Shown here: positions 1-7,170 of the stretch, piece after piece
Layout: each line of letters opens with the position of its first letter
Position numbering within the stretch: the first letter of the stretch is position 1
IMG/VR virus record: IMGVR_UViG_3300046652_000008
Location: 30,920 to 94,919 of that record
Source: a virus
Strand: one strand, 5' to 3'
Length of the DNA: 64,000 bases
The notes under the pieces: model-generated
What the model was told of the DNA's origin: nothing
Database searches by the model: none
Seen by the model: only the letters and a program-made list of their open reading frames with translations
Made by a program: the position numbers and the translations under genes

Positions 1-678
1 CACTACTCCGTCGATACGGCCCATAAACTCAGGAGAGAACCGCTTGCGAGCAGCGGACATCCCCGCTTTCTCTTTTCTTATGGTATGGTCTGCGTCGGTT
101 GGTAATCCAAGATGTCGATTGGTTGCCAGCCTATTCATCTCCGCAGATCCCAGATTAGAAGTCATAAAGATTAAGCTATTCTCGAAATTAACAACAGTAT
201 TATCGCCGAGTTTTAATTGTCCACGGTCTAACAGTCCAAGAAGTATCCTATCGAACGACGGAGCAGCCTTTTCTATCTCATCAAACAGGATGATGGATAG
301 TGGGGATGCTTCGGAAGTCACAGAAGTAACTCTAGCCATCGACAGTACCGCGTGGGTTTCCCTGTGGCCCAGGTAACCGGGTGGCGCTCCAATGAGCTTT
401 GCAACTTCGTGGTCTAGCTGGTATTCTCCGCAATCTATGCGGAGAACGTTCTTATCTGAGCCGTGGACAATTTTAGCTAAGTTATGTACTGTCTGCGTCT
501 TACCTACACCAGAAGGCCCAAGTAATAGAAAAACGCCAGCGGGACGGCCCTCTGGCGATAAACCGGACATTGATATTTTCAAGTAAGGAGCTAACTCATC
601 CAGCGCCGCGTCTTGTCCAATAATTAGACTTTTGAGTTCTGCTACTACATCCTTGTTTGCAAGTTCAGTCTGTGGCAA
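1..678 (-). CDS. ClpB/ClpA-like AAA+ ATPase (partial, runs off left edge)
   Basis: AAA+ unfoldase module of the Clp/Hsp100 class, 226 residues visible. Reading the minus strand, Walker A is GPSGVGKT (residues 54-61), followed by a pore-loop-like GAPPGYLGH, Walker B IILFDEIEKA near residue 130, sensor-1 FMTSNLG and an arginine-finger box RFSPEFMGRID. This order matches the second (D2) AAA module of ClpB/ClpA. No N-domain or D1 module precedes it, so it is a short, single-module form. The start is TTG at 678, chosen because AGGAG lies 7 nt upstream and no ATG fits. Cellular ClpB is a disaggregase and ClpA feeds ClpP; which role applies in the phage is unknown. The C-terminus lies beyond position 1. 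Confidence 0.85.
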   Translation of the reverse strand, partial: MPQTELANKDVVAELKSLIIGQDAALDELAPYLKISMSGLSPEGRPAGVFLLLGPSGVGKTQTVHNLAKIVHGSDKNVLRIDCGEYQLDHEVAKLIGAPPGYLGHRETHAVLSMARVTSVTSEASPLSIILFDEIEKAAPSFDRILLGLLDRGQLKLGDNTVVNFENSLIFMTSNLGSAEMNRLATNRHLGLPTDADHTIRKEKAGMSAARKRFSPEFMGRIDGVV

Positions 679-696
679 TGGCGTACTCCTAACTTA

Positions 697-707
697 ATGG
701 TAGCACG
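697..707 (-). promoter_or_regulatory. extended -10 promoter motif (CGTGCTACCAT)
   Basis: One of several near-identical CGTGYTAnnAT elements just upstream of minus-strand genes; it reads as TGn plus a -10 hexamer. It lies 19 nt before the TTG start of the ClpB-like gene. No matching -35 box is obvious. Confidence 0.4.
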
Positions 708-717
708 CCACGCTGAC

Positions 718-1104
718 TTAGATGGTTAATTCTCCGGCTGCGCCCCATGGACCTTGATCTTCTACGGGTAGGGGAAAGACAGACAGTGCTAGCGCCTCTG
801 CCGCCGCTGCGACGACATAAACGTTCCTGTCGTTCAAGACCTTTCCGCTGCTCGCGGCCTGTAGTCCGAGAGACCTTACTAGATCACTCTGTAGCTCTTG
901 GCGTTCGTAGAGCCATCGGTCTGGATTTACTACCGCCTCATTGGCCAAAAGAGATCCATTCTCTGCCTTCTGATCTTCTAGGTCCTGTTGCATGGCTTCT
1001 ACTAGATCAGCCAATTCGTCATTCATTTCTTTTAGTTCTTCTATATGACTCTCCGTTTCTGGATCTAGCTTATCAGCCAACCAAATTCTAAATGTGTCAA
1101 ACAT
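718..1104 (-). CDS. hypothetical coiled-coil protein
   Basis: 128 residues. Residues 15-55 are a run of charged heptads (many Glu, Asp, Leu) that should form a coiled coil; the C-terminal half is alanine-rich and neutral. The start has AAGGAG 7 nt upstream. It is the last gene before the ClpB-like ATPase, separated by about 40 bp that hold a promoter-like motif. No family recognised. Confidence 0.6.
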   Translation of the reverse strand: MFDTFRIWLADKLDPETESHIEELKEMNDELADLVEAMQQDLEDQKAENGSLLANEAVVNPDRWLYERQELQSDLVRSLGLQAASSGKVLNDRNVYVVAAAAEALALSVFPLPVEDQGPWGAAGELTI

Positions 1105-1116
1105 GTTATTACTCCT

Positions 1117-1326
1117 TTACTTCTTTACTATCTTGTCTCGCGCTTCCCAGTAGGCGAAGCTTTCTTCTTTGTCGCTTTCTGATACTAAGTGCGGCTCAGA
1201 CGTGTAATGCTCACACCATTCCGAATGCTGTCCGCTTTTGAAAATGCACTTAAAACAGCACTTCTCTGGGCTAGGCTTAAACCTTCCAGTCCTAATAGGG
1301 TGTGTTGTTTGCTTCGGCTTCTCCAC
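1117..1326 (-). CDS. small cysteine-rich hypothetical protein
   Basis: About 69 residues with CCFKC and a following WCEHY, a possible zinc site. I place the start at the GTG at 1326 because GGAGG lies 6 nt upstream; an in-frame TTG at 1332 sits directly against the same ribosome site and is unlikely. The gene overlaps the end of its upstream neighbour by 35 bp. No family recognised. Confidence 0.55.
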   Translation of the reverse strand: MEKPKQTTHPIRTGRFKPSPEKCCFKCIFKSGQHSEWCEHYTSEPHLVSESDKEESFAYWEARDKIVKK

Positions 1327-1642
1327 TTGCAACCTCCACCTTCTTTAGCTCTTTTTCTGCAAACCAAATTGGGCCATCAGGATAGAACGAGAACTCAACA
1401 GCATAGAGTGTTCGCCCTTCTTCGCCAGTGGTTGTCGAAACCACCTTCCCCATCTTACCAGAAAACATCGACCAAGGTGTGTTTACTTTCGCGTTGTTGC
1501 CTACCGTAAACGCATCTTCCCGTGTCACGTCCCACGTCTCGCCAGCAGATGTAACAACTACGAATGAGCTTTCGTCGGATTGGATGGTAGCGGCAGATGG
1601 GTTATTTTTTACGCTTGGCTTTGGGTTTCTCTGCTTTGCCAT
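1292..1642 (-). CDS. hypothetical protein
   Basis: 116 residues, with a basic N-terminus then an all-beta-looking central part (VVVTSAGETWDV, YAVEFSFYPDGP). The ATG at 1642 has AGAGG 7 nt upstream. It overlaps both neighbours by about 35-41 bp, so this three-gene stretch is read in alternating frames. No family recognised. Confidence 0.6.
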   Translation of the reverse strand: MAKQRNPKPSVKNNPSAATIQSDESSFVVVTSAGETWDVTREDAFTVGNNAKVNTPWSMFSGKMGKVVSTTTGEEGRTLYAVEFSFYPDGPIWFAEKELKKVEVASGEAEANNTPY

Positions 1643-1952
1643 CGGCTTTCCTCTTTCCTATGTGTAACTTTCCGGGCGCGTCTCTAACGATTATTGGATC
1701 TTCGGCTAGTGCTAATTCCAGTTGACCGCGCAATAGTTCATTTTCCGCAAGTGCTTCCAGCCTCTGGGCGTCTAGCTTACGCGCCAGCGCTTCCCACACA
1801 TCCAGCTTCTGCCAGAAGTCTTTCTGGTTATGGTCGTATGTCTCGCGCCATAGCTGGATTGTGTTCCGAAGGCGTGAGTTTTCCCGAATGCTTAGGCATA
1901 GTGGAACCAGCAGCATCAGTACCATTGCAAGAAACGCAATTATAGTAATCAT
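1602..1952 (-). CDS. membrane-anchored coiled-coil protein
   Basis: 116 residues. Residues 1-21 (MITIIAFLAMVLMLLVPLCL) form one N-terminal membrane segment, followed by a helical, charged region likely to form a coiled coil and a Lys/Arg-rich tail (KPKAKRKK). The topology resembles inner-membrane spanins of the Rz type, but there is no endolysin, holin or outer spanin nearby, so that role is not claimed. The start overlaps the upstream stop (ATGA). Confidence 0.6.
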   Translation of the reverse strand: MITIIAFLAMVLMLLVPLCLSIRENSRLRNTIQLWRETYDHNQKDFWQKLDVWEALARKLDAQRLEALAENELLRGQLELALAEDPIIVRDAPGKLHIGKRKADGKAEKPKAKRKK

Positions 1953-2167
1953 TCGTGATACCCTAAATCCTTTACTTCTTCCGTAACGTCGTACTCGTCT
2001 ATGATTCTGAAGACGTTAGCGTTGAATTCGTCAATAGCCAACCCATTATTTAGCTCCGGGTATGTATCTTCAACCGCCTTCGCGTGCAGAAGCGTATTCA
2101 TCTTTTCCTGAATATCATGCACGGTATCCAGAATTTCTCGCATGTCTTTGTATTCGTTATAGTTCAT
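1949..2167 (-). CDS. hypothetical small acidic protein
   Basis: 72 residues starting at MNYNEY. A GTG at 2182 is in frame, but the ATG at 2167 is better placed: GGTGG-like sequence precedes it and the extended -10 motif at 2188-2198 would start transcription near 2180. Mostly helical and acidic. No family recognised. Confidence 0.6.
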   Translation of the reverse strand: MNYNEYKDMREILDTVHDIQEKMNTLLHAKAVEDTYPELNNGLAIDEFNANVFRIIDEYDVTEEVKDLGYHE

Positions 2168-2187
2168 TGGTTCACCACCCACCTTCC

Positions 2188-2198
2188 ATCATAACACG
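2188..2198 (-). promoter_or_regulatory. extended -10 promoter motif (CGTGTTATGAT)
   Basis: Same CGTGYTAnnAT element as upstream of several minus-strand genes. It lies in the gap between the genes at 2199-2420 and 1949-2167, the correct distance for a short-leader transcript. Confidence 0.4.
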
Positions 2199-2420
2199 TT
2201 AGTCCCGCCCGTTGTCTAGTTCCGGTTCTGGGAAGTGATCGTGCACTTGGCATATGCTCATTTGTGGATCATCGTCCGTTTCGTCTACTGCCCACTTAGC
2301 CGGGAACCAAAACTCGCAGAATGGGCACTTAATAATTTGATCTACGATGTCCTCTTCGCACATGCCCTGAATGCAGCATAGATCGGAGCCGAAACAGAGC
2401 GATTTATCCTTGTTGTCCAT
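2199..2420 (-). CDS. small zinc-ribbon-like protein
   Basis: About 73 residues beginning MDNKDKSLCFGSDLCC. Cysteines are paired (C-x5-CC and CPFC), suggesting a bound zinc. The start at 2420 is chosen over upstream in-frame codons because AGGAG lies 8 nt before it and it removes the overlap with the upstream gene. Function unknown. Confidence 0.6.
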   Translation of the reverse strand: MDNKDKSLCFGSDLCCIQGMCEEDIVDQIIKCPFCEFWFPAKWAVDETDDDPQMSICQVHDHFPEPELDNGRD

Positions 2421-2431
2421 ACCGAGTGCTC

Positions 2432-2677
2432 CTAGTATGCTGACGGAACGTACCACTTAAACCACTTGCAGTGGTTGTCTGCGTTTATTGCCGAAGGATT
2501 TTCCCTCACGTTAGTCTGCACCTTCGTTTCTGGATGAATTGGAGAGGCTGGAATTATCGTATAGATAATATTATCCGGGTAATTGCAACGATACTCGCGC
2601 TTCCCATTCAGCAGCAAAGTACTTTCACAATAATCACAGTTTATGCAATAGACCTTTTTAGGCTTAAACCACTTCAT
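2432..2677 (-). CDS. small cysteine-containing hypothetical protein
   Basis: 81 residues starting MKWFKPKKVYCINCDYCE; CxxCxxC near the N-terminus and a later C and H suggest zinc binding. An upstream ATG at 2707 is in frame, but GGAG precedes the ATG at 2677 and that start sits just after the stop of the MazG-like gene. Confidence 0.6.
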   Translation of the reverse strand: MKWFKPKKVYCINCDYCESTLLLNGKREYRCNYPDNIIYTIIPASPIHPETKVQTNVRENPSAINADNHCKWFKWYVPSAY

Positions 2678-2679
2678 AG

Positions 2680-2982
2680 TTAGTCTCCCGCGTCCAGCGT
2701 ACCGCATTTCTCCGAATATCTAAGGTATTTCTCTATCTTCTCGCGCTTTCCCTTAAAGGATAAGGGCCGAATACCGTACAGCCCAGTCAGAGAACCCTCT
2801 TCAATGAGCATCTGGGTGACGGTCAATAGGTCTTCCATCTCCTGGATGATGCGTTGAGCATTGGTGCTTTTGTGCAGTGGCTGCGTTTCGTCTAGCCCAA
2901 AGCGTAAAGCCTTGCTTGCCCGGTGGGCTACCTCGGCGCATTCTTCGGCCATAATTGTAAAAAGGTGCTCTGTCCTATTCAT
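2680..2982 (-). CDS. MazG-like nucleotide pyrophosphohydrolase
   Basis: 100 residues. The helical motif MAEECAEVAHRASKALRFG and the later EMEDLL match the metal-binding helices of MazG/HisE-like pyrophosphohydrolases in phages, which hydrolyse (d)NTPs to monophosphates and pyrophosphate. The Glu pairs EE(13-14) and E..D (helix 3) would bind magnesium. AAGGAG lies upstream and the ATG overlaps the preceding stop. In phages this family is proposed to clean nucleotide pools or lower alarmones; the substrate here is unknown. Confidence 0.75.
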   Translation of the reverse strand: MNRTEHLFTIMAEECAEVAHRASKALRFGLDETQPLHKSTNAQRIIQEMEDLLTVTQMLIEEGSLTGLYGIRPLSFKGKREKIEKYLRYSEKCGTLDAGD

Positions 2983-3299
2983 ACTGGTTTCTCCTTTTGC
3001 TGTATCGTGAACTTTAAGGTAGATAGATCGTATCCGCGTAACTCAAGCTCTCGTAAATATCCAGAAAAGTGAGACTCGTGGACGTGGCCGTAGATCATCT
3101 CGGACAGCTTGGGGGGATCGTCTTTAACCACGTGGCCGTATCCAGAGAACATCATATTTAGGAGTGAACCATCGCACTTGCTGGCCCCACCACCACCCCA
3201 GTTATAACAAATATCTGGGCTATCGCCATCAACGCGGCCCCAGTAAACTATCAACTGTCCAGGTTTTACTTTCGGCTTACGGAAACGCTTTGTTTTCAT
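2979..3299 (-). CDS. hypothetical protein
   Basis: 106 residues from MKTKRFRKPKV. A TTG/ATG further upstream would overlap the next gene by 45 bp, so I take the ATG at 3299. It starts 7 nt from the end of the -10-like motif at 3306-3316, so the message may be leaderless. A glycine-rich YNWGGGGASKCDG and a HVHESH motif are visible; no family recognised. Confidence 0.6.
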   Translation of the reverse strand: MKTKRFRKPKVKPGQLIVYWGRVDGDSPDICYNWGGGGASKCDGSLLNMMFSGYGHVVKDDPPKLSEMIYGHVHESHFSGYLRELELRGYDLSTLKFTIQQKEKPV

Positions 3300-3305
3300 A
3301 AGCCT

Positions 3306-3316
3306 ATAGTAGCACG
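3306..3316 (-). promoter_or_regulatory. extended -10 promoter motif (CGTGCTACTAT)
   Basis: Same recurring element as at 697, 2188 and 18242. It ends 6-7 nt from the ATG at 3299, the spacing expected for transcription starting at the start codon. Confidence 0.4.
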
Positions 3317-3601
3317 TTACGCGAGTTTGTATAGTTCGATTTGGCGAGTCATTGCGTGCCATGCTGAAGCGGGTTGAGGATCAGGCCCAGGCCATGCATT
3401 AGTCGTTCGGCAGTGATAGGTCTTCAACTCTTCTTCACTTGGGTTGTTGCACAGGTCGGGATCTTCCGCCTTCTCGATGCCATAGGGCCAGCAGGAGGAA
3501 TGATAATATTTAATTACGTGCTTGCGGCGTAGTAGATTACGTCGTAAGCCATGATTGACGGCTTCGCGGTCCAGCCATCGCTTCATGCCATCGGAAATCA
3601 T
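3317..3601 (-). CDS. hypothetical protein
   Basis: 94 residues, basic N-terminal half (GLRRNLLRRKHVIKYYH) then a cysteine- and proline-containing C-terminal half. The ATG overlaps the stop of the upstream gene and AAGGGA precedes it. No family recognised. Confidence 0.55.
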   Translation of the reverse strand: MISDGMKRWLDREAVNHGLRRNLLRRKHVIKYYHSSCWPYGIEKAEDPDLCNNPSEEELKTYHCRTTNAWPGPDPQPASAWHAMTRQIELYKLA

Positions 3602-3960
3602 TGTGGTCCCTTGTGCCGCGCTGCCATTGCAGCAGCCGCCTCGTCTCCGTTTATCGTGTCAAACGTCAGGGGCATGGTAGTAGTAGTTAGCACAGGCCAA
3701 TTGCCTCTTTTATAGTTCACCGCATGCCCACGACTGCATCGCATAGCGGCGCTACAGGTATTGCAATCTGGAACATACACGTATTTTCCGGTTGTATCAT
3801 AGTAGCTTGGCGAACAGGCCATGAGCGTACAGGTTACAGTCATGTTAACGGTAACCGTAGACGTTACGCCGAAACGATGACATACGGAGCATTTACCGTT
3901 TTCTAGGTAGGCTGGTTGTGACCACAACAAGGAGAGTACTAATATAAAAATGCTATTCAT
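3598..3960 (-). CDS. exported cysteine-rich protein with a CxxCH motif
   Basis: About 120 residues. Starting at 3960 (MNSIFILVLSLLWSQPAYL) gives a clear signal peptide; the longer reading from 4020 would bury it. The mature part begins with KCSVCHRFG, a CxxCH sequence that in c-type cytochromes binds haem, followed by at least five more cysteines including CNTCSAAMRC. With so many cysteines, a zinc or disulfide knuckle is as likely as haem. The ATG overlaps the upstream stop. Exported to the periplasm or cell surface if the signal works. Confidence 0.6.
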   Translation of the reverse strand: MNSIFILVLSLLWSQPAYLENGKCSVCHRFGVTSTVTVNMTVTCTLMACSPSYYDTTGKYVYVPDCNTCSAAMRCSRGHAVNYKRGNWPVLTTTTMPLTFDTINGDEAAAAMAARHKGPQ

Positions 3961-4169
3961 TGCTTTCTCGCTTTCTTGTATACCAACATTCGCAATACAT
4001 CCTCTAGCAGCTTGACGCAATACCCAGTCGTCGGTTTTCCTGAGGTATTGTAAATCTCCACTTCGTTCTTATAGTATGCCACGGCCACATTGATATCGTG
4101 GACGTTTGCGCCTGTTGTAATTCGCCGCGCATCAGCAAGGAGTTGTGCGTCAATGGGAAATCTATGCAT
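3957..4169 (-). CDS. hypothetical small protein
   Basis: 70 residues, soluble, basic C-terminus (VYKKARKQ). The start overlaps the end of the tiny membrane gene upstream by 8 bp and its end overlaps the exported protein gene, so translation is probably coupled. No family recognised. Confidence 0.55.
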   Translation of the reverse strand: MHRFPIDAQLLADARRITTGANVHDINVAVAYYKNEVEIYNTSGKPTTGYCVKLLEDVLRMLVYKKARKQ

Positions 4170-4257
4170 GAAAGTGTATTACGGTTGTAAGGATGGCGAT
4201 TTGGAACATGATTAGAATAAGCATTGCGGTTAACGCGTTAAATTGTTTATCGGTCAT
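4162..4257 (-). CDS. 31-residue membrane protein
   Basis: Short gene with a strong GGAAGGAG site 8 nt upstream. The product has a polar N-terminus (MTDKQFNALT) and one hydrophobic segment (AMLILIMFQIAILTTVI). Its ribosome site lies inside the end of the preceding gene. Function unknown. Confidence 0.6.
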   Translation of the reverse strand: MTDKQFNALTAMLILIMFQIAILTTVIHFHA

Positions 4258-4260
4258 AGC

Positions 4261-4434
4261 TTAGCTCCTTCCACCGATCAACCAACTGGCCAGCGTGATC
4301 CAAGAATAAAGCACGAACGATGCGCCGAGGCCAGCAAGCATACACCCCCAACCGAGCGCCTCCGCAACCGCGACGAGTGCGGGTAATATCAGGACTGCGA
4401 ACATAGACCACCCGCAGATTTTACGTATCGTCAT
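4261..4434 (-). CDS. small two-span membrane protein
   Basis: 57 residues from MTIRKICGWS. Two hydrophobic segments, one around residues 8-25 and one around 33-50. The start at 4434 is chosen because its ATGA overlaps the upstream stop; the longer in-frame reading overlaps the neighbour by 88 bp. First gene of a markedly GC-rich block (4.3-6.4 kb). Confidence 0.6.
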   Translation of the reverse strand: MTIRKICGWSMFAVLILPALVAVAEALGWGCMLAGLGASFVLYSWITLASWLIGGRS

Positions 4435-4793
4435 GGCTTGGCTCCCACGGCAGCTAAAAGGGCCTCGCAGCGTTGCGTGGGCGTGAGGCGGATGCACCAC
4501 AGCGCGAATTCCATCCATCCATACTCGTCGCGGATTTCCGGCGTGCCTGTTTTTGCTTCAAAGCCAGCTTCGACGTGGTGCATATATTCACCGCGCAGCC
4601 CCCGCCGGTCAATCTCTTCCTCCGCGACGGTACAAGCGTCGAGGGATCGCGCGAAGTCGGGAATCTCGTCTCGATGCTTTGTGACGTCGTTTGTGCAGAA
4701 GCAGCGTCGTATTGGGCTACCCCAGCACCGCGGGCAGAGTCTCCACCCCATCACATCGACCGCGATTCTCGCGTTCGTGTCAGTCGGCGGCAT
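4431..4793 (-). CDS. possible phage ABA-sandwich domain protein
   Basis: 120 residues. An N-terminal Cys pair (LCPRCWG...CFC) may bind zinc; the rest (PDFARSL..A, EFALWCIRLTPTQRCEALLAAVG) resembles the small ABA-sandwich domain found in many phage hypothetical proteins. Function unknown in that family. The start overlaps the upstream gene by 14 bp. Confidence 0.5.
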   Translation of the reverse strand: MPPTDTNARIAVDVMGWRLCPRCWGSPIRRCFCTNDVTKHRDEIPDFARSLDACTVAEEEIDRRGLRGEYMHHVEAGFEAKTGTPEIRDEYGWMEFALWCIRLTPTQRCEALLAAVGAKP

Positions 4794-5082
4794 TCTCGGC
4801 CTCCTTGATGCTGCGTTTCAGCCTGCGAATGGCCGCGCGGATGGCCGACTGATGCCGGTCATGGCCCCAGTCAATAGCCTTTGAGGAGTTAGAATACGAG
4901 GGCACGTCTCTAACCATGTCTTTGATTTCAGCCGCCGCCCGCATCCCGGCGATGAAACCCTCTTCTGCCGCCCTGTTTAGTAAAGACAACGTTCTATCTT
5001 CTGCCGCAAAGTACGCTACTCTGTAAGGCTTCGCGATCTTGTCTGCGATGTTTCGCACTTTTTTTAGCGTCAGGTCAGACAT
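4780..5082 (-). CDS. hypothetical helical protein
   Basis: 100 residues starting MSDLTLKKVRN. The longer in-frame reading would start inside the neighbour by 80 bp, so the ATG overlapping the upstream stop is preferred. Rich in Ala, Arg and Lys; a basic helix (RAAIRRLKRSIKEAE) near the C-terminus. GC-rich codons like its neighbours. Confidence 0.5.
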   Translation of the reverse strand: MSDLTLKKVRNIADKIAKPYRVAYFAAEDRTLSLLNRAAEEGFIAGMRAAAEIKDMVRDVPSYSNSSKAIDWGHDRHQSAIRAAIRRLKRSIKEAENAAD

Positions 5083-5827
5083 TCTCGCCCCCTTGCGCTG
5101 CCATGCGGTCGAGTTCGTCGGCGCAGTCGCGATATATTTCCCTGTCGGGGTCACCGACCATCAGCGCTGTAAGCCGGAACTTCGTCGCCGCTTTCGCCAG
5201 CCCCTCGGCCTTCGCGCGGGCTTTGAGGGCGGCCAGGATGGTCTTTGCATCTCCGCGATGATCCGAAGTCAGCCAACATCCGAGGGCATCTTGCGGACGC
5301 TGGCCCATCATTAAGGCACTGGCTACTCGGCGTGCGAACTCAACTGATTCGTCCAGCGCCGCCGCCAGCCCCTCGGCCTTCGTGCGCCAGGAGTCGCGCT
5401 CCTCGGCCAGCCACGTGCAGAGATCCGCATGATCGGGCCAAACCAATTCATTGCCCGGATGCGCTGCCTGCCATGTCTTGATTGCCCGCATGTCCGCTTT
5501 CCAGCGAAGATCGAACGTGGCTTGTAGTTCGTCGCGATCCTCACCGCATGCAATCAGCGCCTTCTGCGCCTCCACTGGCCAGCCTGTGTGCATGGCGACG
5601 TTGCCCGCCGCGAAACTGAGGGCTTGGCGCTCACGGAGCAACCCGTCGCGCTCGGTCGTCCGCGCCGCCAATTCGGCGATGGCGGCATCCCTCGCTCCGG
5701 TCAGGACGTAGATTTCTTTCCGTTGATTGTGGACGCGCATCACGGAAGACGCGAGTTCGGCGGTCAGTCGGGCGACTTCGGCCTTGAGGTTATCTCGGCC
5801 AGTAAGATAATCGCCTAGTTCGTTCAT
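5075..5827 (-). CDS. coiled-coil protein of the GC-rich block
   Basis: 250 residues. Residues 10-75 have the heptad pattern of a coiled coil (LKAEVARLTAELASS, ERDGLLRERQALS); a central WQAAHP..LVWPDHADLCTWL looks globular; the C-terminal part is again helical. GGTGGCGGGG precedes the ATG, which overlaps the upstream stop. Many temperate phages carry such Ala/Arg-rich coiled-coil proteins of unknown function. Confidence 0.55.
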   Translation of the reverse strand: MNELGDYLTGRDNLKAEVARLTAELASSVMRVHNQRKEIYVLTGARDAAIAELAARTTERDGLLRERQALSFAAGNVAMHTGWPVEAQKALIACGEDRDELQATFDLRWKADMRAIKTWQAAHPGNELVWPDHADLCTWLAEERDSWRTKAEGLAAALDESVEFARRVASALMMGQRPQDALGCWLTSDHRGDAKTILAALKARAKAEGLAKAATKFRLTALMVGDPDREIYRDCADELDRMAAQGGENV

Positions 5828-5991
5828 TCCCCGCCACCTGCTACCGCTGTTTTCTGGTCGTTATCCCGCTCTGTACTATCCAGCATGGATGCCCTAACCC
5901 GTTCTTTCCAGAGGGCCTCCGCTTCCGGTGTGCCCAGACTCTTGCGCAATCCTTCAACTATCTCGCGTAGATCGTACTCGGCTTCGCTCAT
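5824..5991 (-). CDS. small hypothetical protein
   Basis: 55 residues from MSEAEYDLREIVEGL. The ATGA overlaps the upstream stop; an in-frame start 39 bp earlier would lie inside the neighbour. Acidic helical N-terminal half. No family recognised. Confidence 0.5.
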   Translation of the reverse strand: MSEAEYDLREIVEGLRKSLGTPEAEALWKERVRASMLDSTERDNDQKTAVAGGGE

Positions 5992-6431
5992 TCGTTGCCG
6001 CCTTTCGCCGCTTTGGCTGGCCTCATGCAATCAATAGCCTCCCGTAATGTGCGCTGCCCTTGGAGCAGCCCGAGACCTCGCAGGTGCTGTGAGAAGTGCT
6101 CGCCGCCAGCCAGATTGTGCAGCAGCAGCGGCTCACTCCTCATCTCCGCTTCAAGTAGGTCGATTCGTGCAGAGTCGGCAGCGTGCGGGCAGGCTTGCGA
6201 GGCGGAGAGAGCGTCGCCCGCCGCATGGAAGGCATCATAGAATCGGTTCAGAAGATCGGGTTTTGCGGCTTGCATATCTGCGGGCATAACCGCTCGCAAG
6301 ACATGAGCAACGCTGCGCATTTCGGTCAAAAGTTCCCGCATCCGGCACTCCCGCGACTGGGAGGCCGCGAGTTCGGTACGTTGCGCGTCTAGCTTGGTTT
6401 CGTACTCATCTATTTCTTTTTGGCTTATCAT
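5988..6431 (-). CDS. coiled-coil protein, first gene of the GC-rich block
   Basis: 147 residues. Residues 5-40 are a likely coiled coil (EIDEYETKLDAQRTELAASQ); cysteines occur but without a clear metal motif. TAAGGAG lies 7 nt upstream, and an extended -10 motif is centred 17 nt before the ATG, so this gene probably begins a transcript that reads through the whole GC-rich block. Confidence 0.6.
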   Translation of the reverse strand: MISQKEIDEYETKLDAQRTELAASQSRECRMRELLTEMRSVAHVLRAVMPADMQAAKPDLLNRFYDAFHAAGDALSASQACPHAADSARIDLLEAEMRSEPLLLHNLAGGEHFSQHLRGLGLLQGQRTLREAIDCMRPAKAAKGGNE

Positions 6432-6447
6432 GTTTTCTCCTTAACCC

Positions 6448-6458
6448 ATAATAGCATG
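6448..6458 (-). promoter_or_regulatory. extended -10 promoter motif (CATGCTATTAT)
   Basis: TGC-TATTAT placed 17 nt before the ATG at 6431, with AAGGAG between. Same element family as the others on this strand. Confidence 0.45.
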
Positions 6459-6507
6459 GATGATCAATTATTTGGCGATTCTTCCCACTCTCCACCCATT
6501 GACTCAA

Positions 6508-7170
6508 TCACACCTTTTGCTTCCCTGTCTGCCACAAACCAATCGTGCCCACCCTCCCAATCTCAGCCAGCGAACAGGCATTCCCATTAAACATGGACTC
6601 CCGCTGGTCGTCTCTCGTGCTGTTAATGCTTATCTGTAATCCAGCCTCTCCATGGTATAGCCTGTTCTTCATTCGCATCCATGTATGCACAAACGTCTTT
6701 AACCACTCATTTCTCTTCGGCATCATCGTAGATACCACCGGATGTACGTTATATGTATCGTTCATGTGCGTGTGCAGCCACTTTCCTAAATCCAGCACAA
6801 CCGGATTCCATGTCGGCTCCCCCATTCTAGCCACATGCACGTTTAGCCGCCTTGTCTCTGTCACTTCTGGGTGCAGTCCCACAGCCGCCAATACCTGTCC
6901 GGTCAAATCATAGAACGTTGCATTCTTCCCAGGCCCTACCCTCGGCACATCGCAGAACCCGCACCCCATCGAACATCCATACTGGCTGCTAATTGTTACC
7001 ACCCACTTCTCGCTCAGCGGCATACACGCCTGATGCCTTACCGCTCTATGCTGGTTCAGGTTAATGCCCTTGCCATAGTCTCCCAGAGACAAGAACTCCA
7101 GCGAGCCCTTCTCGCCTTTTCCTATACAGATGTCTCCAGTAGGTACACTCAACCTGCGCGTTATCTCCAT
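6508..7170 (-). CDS. RlmN-like radical-SAM protein, C-terminally short
   Basis: 220 residues. It contains the radical-SAM cluster motif GCSMGCGFC (Cys66, Cys70, Cys73), then ARMGEPTWNP, PVVSTMMP and LQISINSTRDDQRESMF, which follow the order of the MGMGEP, STVG and SLHA(P/D)D elements of RlmN, the enzyme that methylates A2503 of 23S rRNA and A37 of some tRNAs. RlmN is usually 350 residues or more; here the coding frame stops right after SLAEIGRVGTIG, so the last third, with the family's C-terminal catalytic cysteine, is missing. Start: the ATG at 7170, 9 nt after AAGGAG, rather than the ATG at 7179, which touches it. It may be a divergent phage enzyme, a truncated remnant, or a frameshifted gene. 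Confidence 0.7.
   Translation of the reverse strand: MEITRRLSVPTGDICIGKGEKGSLEFLSLGDYGKGINLNQHRAVRHQACMPLSEKWVVTISSQYGCSMGCGFCDVPRVGPGKNATFYDLTGQVLAAVGLHPEVTETRRLNVHVARMGEPTWNPVVLDLGKWLHTHMNDTYNVHPVVSTMMPKRNEWLKTFVHTWMRMKNRLYHGEAGLQISINSTRDDQRESMFNGNACSLAEIGRVGTIGLWQTGKQKV

Noticed and set aside
44-586. Plus-strand open frames at the left edge
   Set aside because: They lie opposite the ClpB-like gene, whose motifs are unmistakable on the minus strand.
3598-4020. Longer start for the exported protein
   Set aside because: It would place 20 polar residues before the signal peptide and overlap the upstream gene by 60 bp.
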